Assembly: GCA_963800335.1 (NCBI GenBank)
Contig: CAWDAN010000001.1
Span: 124,001 to 188,000, forward strand
Direction of reading: 5' to 3'
Origin: Flavisphingopyxis sp963800335
GTDB lineage: Bacteria; Pseudomonadota; Alphaproteobacteria; Sphingomonadales; Sphingomonadaceae
Length of the DNA stretch: 64,000 nucleotides
The notes beneath the pieces were generated by a model that searched no databases, had not been told where the DNA came from, and was given only the letters and a program-made list of their open reading frames with translations. Below, piece by piece: positions 28,340 through 36,010 of this stretch (position 1 is its first letter; the number at the start of each line of letters is the position of its first letter). Made by a program: the position numbers and the translations under genes.

Positions 28340-28688
28340 ATCCGGTAGCCCAGCCGCGCCAGCAGACGCGGTCATCGCGAGATACGCGATCACCGTGACG
28401 ACGCTGCCGACACCGAGCGCCGCCCAGAACCCCCAGCCCGATCGCAGCAGCCACGGTACGATGAGGAAAAACGGCAGCGTCGCGAAGACATAGAACAACG
28501 TCCCCTGCGTCAGCGCCGCGACCTGCAGGGTATCGCCCGTGTCGCGCCACAGCCAGATCATCGCGAGGATCGTCGCTGTCGGCAGTGCGATGACGAGCGC
28601 GCCGAGCGCGGGGCTGCGCCGCGCGACTTCGGACGCGATCGCGATGATCAGCCCCGATATCGCGGCCTTGATGAACAAGATAGAGCAT
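28336..28688 (-). CDS. DUF3147-family membrane protein, broken by two one-base indels
   Basis: No single frame covers this gene. From ATG 28688 the reading is MLYLV. After skipping one base at about 28673 it continues IKAAISGLIIAIASEVARR and on through LVIALPTATILAMIWLW and FFLIVPWLLRSGWGFWAAL. After skipping one base at about 28366 it ends LLARLGYRI-stop. The reconstructed product is 116 residues with about four transmembrane helices and matches DUF3147, a small inner-membrane family of unknown role. Both indels are extra bases. The gene overlaps the glutaredoxin stop convergently. Confidence 0.75.
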
Positions 28689-28752
28689 GCAATGATCCCA
28701 AGTGAGAACCACGATACCCCGAGGGAATGACAGCGCATGTCGCGCCGCGCAA

Positions 28753-30279
28753 CTAGCCCGCGCGGCGTTCGCCCGCTGACAGCTTCGACTGGCGGCGGCG
28801 CTGGACCGATGATCCGATCCCCATCGCCTCGCGATATTTGGCGACCGTCCGCCGGGCGATGTCGAAGCCCTTGGCATTGAGCAGGTCGACGAGCGTGTCG
28901 TCGGACAGGATATTCCTTGGCGTCTCGGTATCGATCAGCGACTTGATCGCCGATTTGACCGCCTCGGCCGACGAAGCCTCGCCGCCTTCGCTCGACTGGA
29001 TGCCGCTCGAGAAGAAGTATTTGAGCTCGAACACGCCGCGCGCGCAGCTGAGATATTTGTTGCTGGTGACGCGGCTGACCGTCGATTCGTGCATGCCGAT
29101 CGCGTCGGCGACGGTCTTCAATGTCAGCGGCTTCATCTGCGCGACGCCGTGGAGGAAAAACCCTTCCTGCTGCTTGACGATTTCGGACGCGACCTTGACG
29201 ATCGTCCGCTGGCGCTGGTCGAGCGCTTTGACCAGCCAGTTGGCGCTGGCGAGGCATTCGTTGAGCCACGCCTTCGACTTCGACGCCGCGCCGCGCGCCA
29301 TTTCGGCATAATAATGGCGATTGACCAGGACGCGCGGCAGGGTCGCGGAATTGATTTCGACCGACCAGCCGACCTGCTTGCCCGACCCGCGCCGTTCGAT
29401 GAAGATGTCGGGCACGATACTCTGCGTTTCGCCCGTCTGGAAGCGCAGGCCGGGCTTGGGATCGTATCCGCGGATCTCGGCGATCATGTCGGCGATGTCT
29501 TCGTCATCGACGCGGCAGACGCGCTTGAGCTGCGCCAGCGCACCCTTCGCGAGCAAATCGAGATGCGCGATCATGCATGCCATCGCCGGGTCGTAGCGAT
29601 CGGCCTCCTTGGCCTGCAGCGCTAGGCATTCGGCCAGGTCGCGCGCGCCGACGCCGCACGGATCGAAACTCTGGATGACAGCGAGCGCATCCTCGCATGC
29701 CGCCAGCGGCGCGCCGATGTCGTTGGCGATGTCGGCGAGCCGCGCATCGAGATAGCCCGCCGGGCCGATCCGGTCGATCAGCGCCAGCGCGATGGCGAGT
29801 TGCGGCCCGCCGAGCGCTTCACCCGCCTGGCGCTGGAGGTGGTCGTGCAACGTCGGCTCGGCCCCGGCGAAGCCGTCGAAATCGATCGCTTCCGCCGACC
29901 CGCCCAGGTCGCCGCCGAGGCTGCCGCCGCCGCTCTGGCCGAGCGCGCCGTCGAACGATCCACCGGCAAGGTCGCTGGCGCTGTCATGATGAAAGGCGGC
30001 CTCGTTCCAGTCGACGTCGAGGCTTTCCCTGGCATCGCCGCCGCCGTCGATCATCGCGTCGGCGCCGTCGGGCGCAGCATCGCTCTTTTCCGACCGTTCG
30101 GGCGTCGCCATGTCGTCGGTGCGGCCGGCTTCGAGCAGCGGGTTCTTCTCGATCTCCTCGGCGATGAAGCCTTCGATTTCGAGGTTCGAGCAGGCCAGCA
30201 GGCGGATCGCCTGCTGCAGCTGCGGCGTCATCACCAGCGACTGGCTCTGGCGGAGCTGGAGGCTTGGCGCGAGGCTCAT
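28753..30279 (-). CDS. rpoN: RNA polymerase sigma-54 factor
   Basis: The 508-residue product starts at MSLAPSLQLRQSQSLVMTPQ, the canonical sigma-54 N-terminal activator-interacting region. An acidic and glycine-rich linker follows (about 60-160). The core-binding and HTH regions come next, and the RpoN box appears as ARRTVAKYREAMGI near the C-terminus. The frame is open upstream into the lptB gap, but this start is the conserved one. It lies 82 bp downstream of lptB, the usual alphaproteobacterial lptC-lptA-lptB-rpoN order. It directs transcription from -24/-12 promoters with enhancer-binding activators. Confidence 0.96.
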   Translation of the reverse strand: MSLAPSLQLRQSQSLVMTPQLQQAIRLLACSNLEIEGFIAEEIEKNPLLEAGRTDDMATPERSEKSDAAPDGADAMIDGGGDARESLDVDWNEAAFHHDSASDLAGGSFDGALGQSGGGSLGGDLGGSAEAIDFDGFAGAEPTLHDHLQRQAGEALGGPQLAIALALIDRIGPAGYLDARLADIANDIGAPLAACEDALAVIQSFDPCGVGARDLAECLALQAKEADRYDPAMACMIAHLDLLAKGALAQLKRVCRVDDEDIADMIAEIRGYDPKPGLRFQTGETQSIVPDIFIERRGSGKQVGWSVEINSATLPRVLVNRHYYAEMARGAASKSKAWLNECLASANWLVKALDQRQRTIVKVASEIVKQQEGFFLHGVAQMKPLTLKTVADAIGMHESTVSRVTSNKYLSCARGVFELKYFFSSGIQSSEGGEASSAEAVKSAIKSLIDTETPRNILSDDTLVDLLNAKGFDIARRTVAKYREAMGIGSSVQRRRQSKLSAGERRAG

Positions 30280-30361
30280 TAGTTGCGGCCGTGCGGCAGA
30301 TACGGTGCCAGACCGCCGCGACCAAATTGTGCTCTTCCGCGCAATTCGGAAAAGACGCCCC

Positions 30362-31159
30362 TCACAATTCGAAACCCTCGCCGAGATAGAGACGGCGCAC
30401 CTCGGCATCGGCGACGAGCTCGGCGGGCGATCCGGCGAACAGCACCTTGCCGTCATAGATGATGCAGGCGCGATCGACGATGTCGAGCGTCTCTCTGACA
30501 TTATGGTCGGTGATCAGGACGCCGATACCGCGACTCTTGAGGTCGCAGACGAGCTCGCGAATATCGCTGATCGAGATCGGGTCGATGCCCGCGAACGGTT
30601 CGTCGAGCAGCATGATCGACGGGCTGGCGGCCAGCGCACGGGCGATCTCGCAGCGCCGCCGTTCACCGCCCGACAGCGCCATTGCGGGTGATGCGCGCAA
30701 GCGCGTCAGGCCAAACTCGTCCAGCAGCTCCTCGAGCCGGCCGCGCCGCGCCGCCCGGTCGGGCTCGCTCAGTTCGAGCACCGCGTTGATATTGGCTTCG
30801 ACCGACAGGCCGCGGAAGATCGACGTTTCCTGTGGCAGATAGCCGAGGCCGAGCATCGCGCGGCGATACATCGGCAGGCCGGTGATATTCTCTCCCTCGA
30901 GCATGATGCGACCCGAATCGGGTTTGACCAGCCCCATGATCGAATAGAAGCACGTCGTCTTGCCCGCGCCGTTGGGGCCGAGCAGGCCGACGACCTCGCC
31001 CTTGGCCACCGACAGCGATACGTCGCTCAGCACGACCTTCTTGTCATAGCTCTTGGCAATCGAAACGACCGCCAGGCCCTCGTTCAGCCCCTCGTCGGTG
31101 ATCGCATCGCTCGGCGAGCCCGGACGTTCGGCAATATCGGCGGTCGCTTCGGTGTCCAT
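30362..31159 (-). CDS. lptB: LPS export ABC transporter ATP-binding protein LptB
   Basis: The 265-residue ATPase has Walker A GPNGAGKTT (61-69), the ABC signature LSGGERRR, Walker B LLDEPFAGID and the switch His in ITDHNVRETL. Start at 31159 (MDTEATAD): GAGGGG lies 6 nt upstream, whereas the first in-frame ATG (31180) has no such site. The N-terminal ~28 residues are an acidic extension beyond the usual LptB start. It energises LPS extraction from the inner membrane with LptFG (not in this window). Confidence 0.95.
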   Translation of the reverse strand: MDTEATADIAERPGSPSDAITDEGLNEGLAVVSIAKSYDKKVVLSDVSLSVAKGEVVGLLGPNGAGKTTCFYSIMGLVKPDSGRIMLEGENITGLPMYRRAMLGLGYLPQETSIFRGLSVEANINAVLELSEPDRAARRGRLEELLDEFGLTRLRASPAMALSGGERRRCEIARALAASPSIMLLDEPFAGIDPISISDIRELVCDLKSRGIGVLITDHNVRETLDIVDRACIIYDGKVLFAGSPAELVADAEVRRLYLGEGFEL

Positions 31160-31279
31160 GGCCATCCCCTCGAACTGCATAAGCTGCGCTTGGCAGGATT
31201 ATTGCATGTTTATCGCAGTTGCCACGGATAAAGGGCTTAACGCGCCGCCGCAACCCGCTGCTGCACGCGTGCCGACCGG

Positions 31280-31861
31280 TCAGTCGCCGCGTTGGGGAAC
31301 GGTAAAGGTGCCGGTGACGCGTCCGTTCTGGCCAGGGACCGTTGTCCCGTCGGCAGCACGCGTTGCGCCCTGGCCGTCGATCGTCGATCGCCCGCTGGCG
31401 AGATCGATGACGAGACGCCCGCCATTGAGCCGGTTCGCGCCCTGGTTGAGTTGCACGTTGCCGACCAGCGTGATCAGTCGGCGGTTGAGATCGTAAATCG
31501 CCACGTTGCCGCGCGCGCTTTCGTTGCCCTTGGTCACGGTCACACCGCCCGAGGCGTCGATCCGGTTGACCTGGACGCCGCCGCTACGGGCATAGGCGAC
31601 CGTCATCCGCGCGGCGGTGAGCGTCAGCCCGGCCTGCGTCACGCGCACGCTGCCGGCGATGACGACGCGGTCGCTGCGATCCTGCACCTCGATCCGGTCG
31701 GCGGCGAAATCGACCGGCGCGTTGCTGTTGTGATTGGCGAGAGCCTGCGCGCTGGCGACGGGCCCCGCGCCGATCGATGCCAGCATCATGGCGGTCACGG
31801 CAAAGCCGCCGAGACCGAGCGTGACGTCGCGCAGCGTGACGCGATAGTTCGAACCGCTCAT
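31280..31861 (-). CDS. lptA: LPS transport periplasmic protein LptA (OstA-like)
   Basis: The 193-residue product has a signal peptide (about residues 1-38) and a beta-jellyroll OstA domain with repeats such as APVDFAADRIEVQDRSDRV, ARGNVAIYDLNRRLITLVG and NRLNGGRLVIDL. The C-terminus is glycine/arginine-rich (VPGQNGRVTG). It bridges LptC to LptD across the periplasm. Its start overlaps the lptC stop as ATGA; lptB follows about 120 bp downstream. Confidence 0.92.
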   Translation of the reverse strand: MSGSNYRVTLRDVTLGLGGFAVTAMMLASIGAGPVASAQALANHNSNAPVDFAADRIEVQDRSDRVVIAGSVRVTQAGLTLTAARMTVAYARSGGVQVNRIDASGGVTVTKGNESARGNVAIYDLNRRLITLVGNVQLNQGANRLNGGRLVIDLASGRSTIDGQGATRAADGTTVPGQNGRVTGTFTVPQRGD

Positions 31862-32496
31862 CGGATTGCTCCCTGGTTGATATGGAGGCGCGCCGCACCC
31901 GACAGGCGCACGTTGCGCGCATCAAGGTCGACGAACAGGCTGTTGGCACTGAACCGGCCGATCGGCAGCGTGCCGCTGACGCCGCTGCGACCGGTCATCG
32001 TGTGCGCCTTGAGATTGACCAGGACGTCGCGCGTGCGCAGGCCGAAGCCGTTGTTGCCGGCCACCGATATCGGCCCGTCGACCGTCACCGTGTCGGCGTC
32101 CATGTCATATTGCGCGCTGGCCGCGATGAGTTGGGCCGGACCGTCTTCGAGGGCGATGCGTGCGGTCATGTCGGCGATCTTGACGACCGGATCGGCGACG
32201 CTTTTCTGGACCGCCGAACCTGCCGAAAGGAGAAAGGCGCGGCCGCGATCGTCCTCGCCGCGATAGAGTGCGCTCGATACCGCGAAGCGGTCGCGCGCAA
32301 TCGCCACCTTGTTCTTGTCGAGGACGAAGCTGAATTCGTCGCGGTTGACCAGCGGGGTGAACACCATGGCCGCCGCGAGCGCGCCGACCGCGGCGGGCAG
32401 GACGATGCGCAGCACCGCGATGACGCGATCATGGCTGCCGCCGCGCCGCGCCCAGAGTTTGCGCGCTTGGCGATCGGTTTCGGCGCGGGCGGACAT
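31858..32496 (-). CDS. lptC: LPS export protein LptC
   Basis: The 212-residue product has one N-terminal transmembrane helix (about residues 25-48, VIAVLRIVLPAAVGALAAAM) and a periplasmic beta-jellyroll (about 50-212). Family segments include FSFVLDKNKV, ADMTARIALEDG and GNNGFGLRT. It recruits LptA to the LptBFG complex. It starts 3 bp after the rnd stop and overlaps lptA. Confidence 0.9.
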   Translation of the reverse strand: MSARAETDRQARKLWARRGGSHDRVIAVLRIVLPAAVGALAAAMVFTPLVNRDEFSFVLDKNKVAIARDRFAVSSALYRGEDDRGRAFLLSAGSAVQKSVADPVVKIADMTARIALEDGPAQLIAASAQYDMDADTVTVDGPISVAGNNGFGLRTRDVLVNLKAHTMTGRSGVSGTLPIGRFSANSLFVDLDARNVRLSGAARLHINQGAIR

Positions 32497-32499
32497 GGC

Positions 32500-33117
32500 T
32501 CAGGCGTGCGCGAAAATGTCGATTTCGGGCCAGCCCGCAAGATCGAGCCGAGCGCGTGTCGGAAGGAAGTCGAAACAGGCCTGGGCCAGGTCGGTGCGTC
32601 CTTCGCGGGCGAGGCGGCGGTCGAGTTCGTCGCGCATCGCGTGGAGGAAGCGGACGTCGGACGCGGCATAATCGCGCTGCGCCTCGCTCAGCTCGGGGCC
32701 GCCCCAGTCGCTCGACTGCTGCTGCTTGGAAATGTCCTGGCCCAGCAGTTCGCGCACGAGCTCCTTGAGGCCATGGCGATCTGTATAGGTGCGGATCAGC
32801 CGCGAGGCGATCTTGGTGCAATAGACCGGCTCGCATTTGACACCGAGATAATGTTCGAGCGCGGCGATGTCGAAGCGTGCGAAATGAAAGATCTTGAGCC
32901 GGTCGGGGTCGCCGATCACCGCCTTCAAATTGGGCGCGGCATAATCGCTGCCGGGATTGAAGCGGACGAGGTGTTCGTCGCCGTTGCCGTCCGACAGCTG
33001 GACGAGACACAGTCGGTCGCGCAGCGTGTTGAGCCCCATCGTTTCGGTGTCGACGGCGATGGGACCTGCGGCAAGGACGCCCTCGGGCAGGTCTTCTTCA
33101 TGGAAATATACGGTCAT
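32500..33117 (-). CDS. rnd: Ribonuclease D-family 3'-5' exonuclease
   Basis: The 205-residue DEDDy exonuclease has Exo I IAVDTETMGL (Asp23, Glu25), Exo II in KIFHFARFD and Exo III in QRDYAASDV with the catalytic Tyr. It lacks the HRDC domains of E. coli RNase D, as is usual for the short alphaproteobacterial form. The start is MTVYFHEEDL (33117); an in-frame ATG at 33138 is less conserved. It leads the rnd-lptC-lptA-lptB-rpoN cluster. It probably trims the 3' ends of structured RNAs. Confidence 0.92.
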   Translation of the reverse strand: MTVYFHEEDLPEGVLAAGPIAVDTETMGLNTLRDRLCLVQLSDGNGDEHLVRFNPGSDYAAPNLKAVIGDPDRLKIFHFARFDIAALEHYLGVKCEPVYCTKIASRLIRTYTDRHGLKELVRELLGQDISKQQQSSDWGGPELSEAQRDYAASDVRFLHAMRDELDRRLAREGRTDLAQACFDFLPTRARLDLAGWPEIDIFAHA

Positions 33118-33237
33118 CGCCGTGCGCCATAGGCGCAAATGCCGCGCGGCTCAATCCACCCTCGCCGATACGCATGTCGCTTGATCGGCGGCGCATCGGC
33201 GCTAACAGGGACTCCACTGCAATCGGGGGGATTTCCT

Positions 33238-34170
33238 ATGCCGGGTGGACTGGCCGCCTTACTTGACGACGTTGCCGCGATCGCCAAGATCGCCGCGGCC
33301 TCGGTCGACGACGTTGCCGCCGGTGCGGGCCGCGCGGGGGTCAAGACGGCGGGCGTCGTCGTCGACGATACCGCAGTAACGCCGCGCTACGTGACCGGCT
33401 TCACGCCCGATCGCGAGCTGCCGATCATCGCCAAGATCGCCAAGGGCTCGCTGATCAACAAGCTGGCGATCATCCTGCCGGTCGCGCTACTGTTGAGCGC
33501 CTTCCTGCCCTGGGCGATCACGCCGATCCTGATGCTCGGAGGCACCTACCTTTGCTACGAAGGCGCCGAAAAGGTCTGGGAATGGCTGTCGGGCACGAGC
33601 ACCGCCGACGATGTCGGTCCCGAGGTTCTCGCCGATCCCGCGCACGAGGCCAGGATGGTGTCGGGCGCAATTCGCACCGACTTCATCCTGTCGACCGAAA
33701 TCATGGTCATCGCGCTCGCCGAGGTTGCGGGCGACCCCATCGTCACCCGCGCGATAGTTCTCGCGATTATTGCGGTGGCGATCACGCTCGGCGTCTATGG
33801 CGCGGTCGGGCTGATCGTGAAGATGGACGATATCGGACTCCATCTCGCCCGGCGCGAGCAAGCCGGGACGCGCGCGTTCGGCCGGGGCCTGGTACGCGCC
33901 ATGCCAAAGGTGATGGCGGCGCTGTCGATCATCGGCATTGCCGCGATGATCTGGGTCGGCGGCGGGATCATCCTGCACGGACTTGAAGAATTCGGCCTTG
34001 CGGCTCCGGCGCACGCGATTCACGGCCTGGCCGAATCGGTCGGTCACGGCCTGGGCCAACTGGCGGGTGCGGTCGAATGGATCGTCGGGGCGCTCGGCGC
34101 GGGGCTGCTCGGTCTCGTCTGGGGCGGCGCGATTGTCGCAGTGCACCATCTTTTTGCCCGCAGCCATTGA
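33238..34170 (+). CDS. DUF808 (YedI-family) inner membrane protein
   Basis: The 310-residue product starts at MPGGLAALLDDVAAIAK, the canonical DUF808/YedI N-terminus; a GGGGGG Shine-Dalgarno lies about 7 nt upstream, so I reject the longer frame. Several hydrophobic segments follow (LAIILPVALLLSAFLPWAI, IVLAIIAVAITLGVYGAVG, VMAALSIIGIAAMIWVGGG, IVGALGAGLLGLVWGGAIV). The function is unknown. Monocistronic, with a strong terminator right after it. Confidence 0.9.
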   Translation: MPGGLAALLDDVAAIAKIAAASVDDVAAGAGRAGVKTAGVVVDDTAVTPRYVTGFTPDRELPIIAKIAKGSLINKLAIILPVALLLSAFLPWAITPILMLGGTYLCYEGAEKVWEWLSGTSTADDVGPEVLADPAHEARMVSGAIRTDFILSTEIMVIALAEVAGDPIVTRAIVLAIIAVAITLGVYGAVGLIVKMDDIGLHLARREQAGTRAFGRGLVRAMPKVMAALSIIGIAAMIWVGGGIILHGLEEFGLAAPAHAIHGLAESVGHGLGQLAGAVEWIVGALGAGLLGLVWGGAIVAVHHLFARSH

Positions 34171-34172
34171 CC

Positions 34173-34196
34173 GCGCGGCCGGCCGCGCCGCTTTTT
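34173..34196 (+). terminator. Rho-independent terminator after the DUF808 gene
   Basis: GCGCGGCC/GGCCGCGC forms a GC-rich palindrome (stem GCGCGG, loop CCGG), followed after CG by CTTTTTCTTT. It begins 2 bp past the stop codon. Confidence 0.75.
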
Positions 34197-34339
34197 CTTT
34201 CGCGAATCCGATAAATTACGCTATGAGTCGCGCCCACATGGGCGAATCTCTTCGTTCGTGATGGTGGTCGGCTGTCGTATTCGTCCGTGACAGCGGCCCG
34301 ATCTTGGTTCTGGGGCGAAGCGAAAGTGACTAACAGGGC

Positions 34340-35161
34340 ATGAGTTTCGATAGAGATCGCCGCGGCGGACGTGGTGGACGTGGACGCGACAAGCGTGACA
34401 ATCCTGGCGGCGACTTCGAGCCGTTTGACGATCGCGGTGGACGCGGTGGCGGTGGCGGCTTTGGTGGCGGCGGCTTCGGCGGCGGCGATCGTGGCGGCGG
34501 CTACAATGCATCCAGCGGCGGCGGTTACAACAGCGGCGGCGGTGGTTTCGGCGGCGCACCGCGTGGCGGTGGCGGCTTCGGCGGCGGCGGCGGTGATCGC
34601 GGCGGTGCCGGGCGCATGCCCGCTCAGGTCGTCGGCGAAGGCAAGGGCATCGTCAAATTCTTCAACGCGCAAAAGGGCTTCGGCTTCGTTGTCCGCGATG
34701 ACGGCGGCGAAGACGTGTTCGTGCACATCAGCGCGGTTGAACAGGCAGGCCTTACCGGTCTCGCCGAGGGCCAGCCGATCTCGTTCACGCTCGTCGATCG
34801 CGGCGGCAAGGTTTCGGCCAGCGATATCGAGATCGAAGGCGAACCGCTCCCCGTTCCCGCCAGCGCACCGCGCGAAGAGCGTGGCGGCTTCGGCAACGAT
34901 CGCGGCGGCGCCGGCGGCGGTGGCCGTCCGCAGCGTCAACTGACCGGTGAAAAATCGACCGGCGTCGTCAAGTTCTTCAATGCGATGAAGGGCTTCGGCT
35001 TCATCCAGCGCGACGATGGACAGCCCGATGCGTTCGTTCACATCAGTGCGGTCGAACGCGCCGGGATGAACAGCCTCAACGAAGGCGATCGCGTCGGATT
35101 CGACGTCGAGGTCGACAATCGCGGCAAGTTCGCGGCGGTGAACCTCAAGCCGGCCGACTGA
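34340..35161 (+). CDS. Double cold-shock-domain protein with RGG/glycine-rich N-terminus
   Basis: The 273-residue product has an RGG/GGFGGG-rich tail (about residues 1-92), CSD1 (about 99-165) and an Arg/Gly linker (178-197), then CSD2 (about 205-271). Each CSD has RNP1 (KGFGFV, KGFGFI) and RNP2 (VFVHIS, AFVHIS). Tandem CSDs are typical of alphaproteobacteria and bind single-stranded RNA/DNA as chaperones. The long RGG N-terminus is unusual and would be expected to add low-specificity RNA binding or condensation. Upstream lies an ~140-nt leader after the previous terminator, which may be a regulated cold-shock 5' UTR. Confidence 0.92.
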   Translation: MSFDRDRRGGRGGRGRDKRDNPGGDFEPFDDRGGRGGGGGFGGGGFGGGDRGGGYNASSGGGYNSGGGGFGGAPRGGGGFGGGGGDRGGAGRMPAQVVGEGKGIVKFFNAQKGFGFVVRDDGGEDVFVHISAVEQAGLTGLAEGQPISFTLVDRGGKVSASDIEIEGEPLPVPASAPREERGGFGNDRGGAGGGGRPQRQLTGEKSTGVVKFFNAMKGFGFIQRDDGQPDAFVHISAVERAGMNSLNEGDRVGFDVEVDNRGKFAAVNLKPAD

Positions 35162-35173
35162 TTGCCGATCAGC

Positions 35174-36007
35174 GTGGCTTTTAACGATGCCCGGCTCCGG
35201 ACAACCGGATGCCGGGCATTGTCGTATCTGGCGCTCGCCGCGGCCCTCGCCGGGTGCGCGGTACCGTCACCGGCCGAATCGGCCGCCCAGCCCTCGGCCC
35301 AACCCACCGCAAAACCCGTCGCGCAGATCGGCTACCGCATCGCCGCGCGTTATCCGCACGATGTCACCGCCTTTACCGAAGGGCTCTTCTGGCGAGACGG
35401 ACTGCTGTTTGAAAGCACCGGCCTTGAAGGTCACTCGCGAATCGTTGCGCGCGACGCCAGGACGGGCCGGCTGGTTCGCCAGCGCGAACTCGACCCGCGG
35501 ATATTCGGCGAAGGCATCGCGCCTGCCGGCGATCGGCTGGTCAGCCTGACGTGGATGGGCGGACAGGGTTTCCTCTGGTCGCTCGACGACTTCGCCCCGC
35601 TCGGCACGTTTTCTTACGCGGGTGAGGGCTGGGGTCTCGCCGCGACGCCGACGGACCTCGTCATGAGCGACGGCAGCGATAAGCTGCGCTTCCTCGATCC
35701 CGAAACTCTCACCGTAAAGCGACTGCTCGCGGTAACGCTCGACGGCGCGCCCCTCACCAGGCTCAACGAGCTCGAATGGGTCGATGGCGTGATCTACGCC
35801 AATGTCTGGCAAAGCGACCTGATTGTGCGGATCGATCCCGCCAGCGGCCGCGTTACCGGGATCATCGACATATCCGCGCTGACCCTCGAAGCGGGCGGCG
35901 ACATGATGGTAAAGACGCCCAACGGCATCGCCTGGGACCCGGTCGCGAAACAGCTGCTCGTCACCGGCAAGCTGTGGCCGACGGTGTTCGCGCTCACGCT
36001 CGACTGA
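35174..36007 (+). CDS. Glutaminyl-peptide cyclotransferase (bacterial/plant type), lipoprotein
   Basis: The product is about 277 residues with a lipoprotein signal (lipobox LAGC). A five-bladed propeller glutaminyl cyclase domain follows: FTEGLFWRDGLLFESTGLEG, LFWR/LTWMGGQGF repeats, LNELEWVDGVIYANVWQSD and PNGIAWDP, all family hallmarks. It converts N-terminal Gln to pyroglutamate in exported peptides. The start is uncertain: TTG 35162, GTG 35174 and TTG 35219 are all in frame and none has a clear Shine-Dalgarno. I chose GTG 35174 because it keeps positive charges ahead of the hydrophobic core. A terminator-like hairpin covers the same bases. Confidence 0.85.
   Translation: MAFNDARLRTTGCRALSYLALAAALAGCAVPSPAESAAQPSAQPTAKPVAQIGYRIAARYPHDVTAFTEGLFWRDGLLFESTGLEGHSRIVARDARTGRLVRQRELDPRIFGEGIAPAGDRLVSLTWMGGQGFLWSLDDFAPLGTFSYAGEGWGLAATPTDLVMSDGSDKLRFLDPETLTVKRLLAVTLDGAPLTRLNELEWVDGVIYANVWQSDLIVRIDPASGRVTGIIDISALTLEAGGDMMVKTPNGIAWDPVAKQLLVTGKLWPTVFALTLD
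35187..35219 (+). terminator. Hairpin after the cold-shock gene, inside the cyclotransferase start
   Basis: ATGCCCGGC-TCCGG, loop ACAA, then CCGGA-T-GCCGGGCAT: a 14-bp stem with one bulged T. It begins 26 bp past the cold-shock gene stop and overlaps the likely first codons of the next gene. No long T-run follows (TTGTCG), so it could be an attenuator or mRNA 3'-end stabiliser instead. Confidence 0.5.
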
Positions 36008-36010
36008 CGA

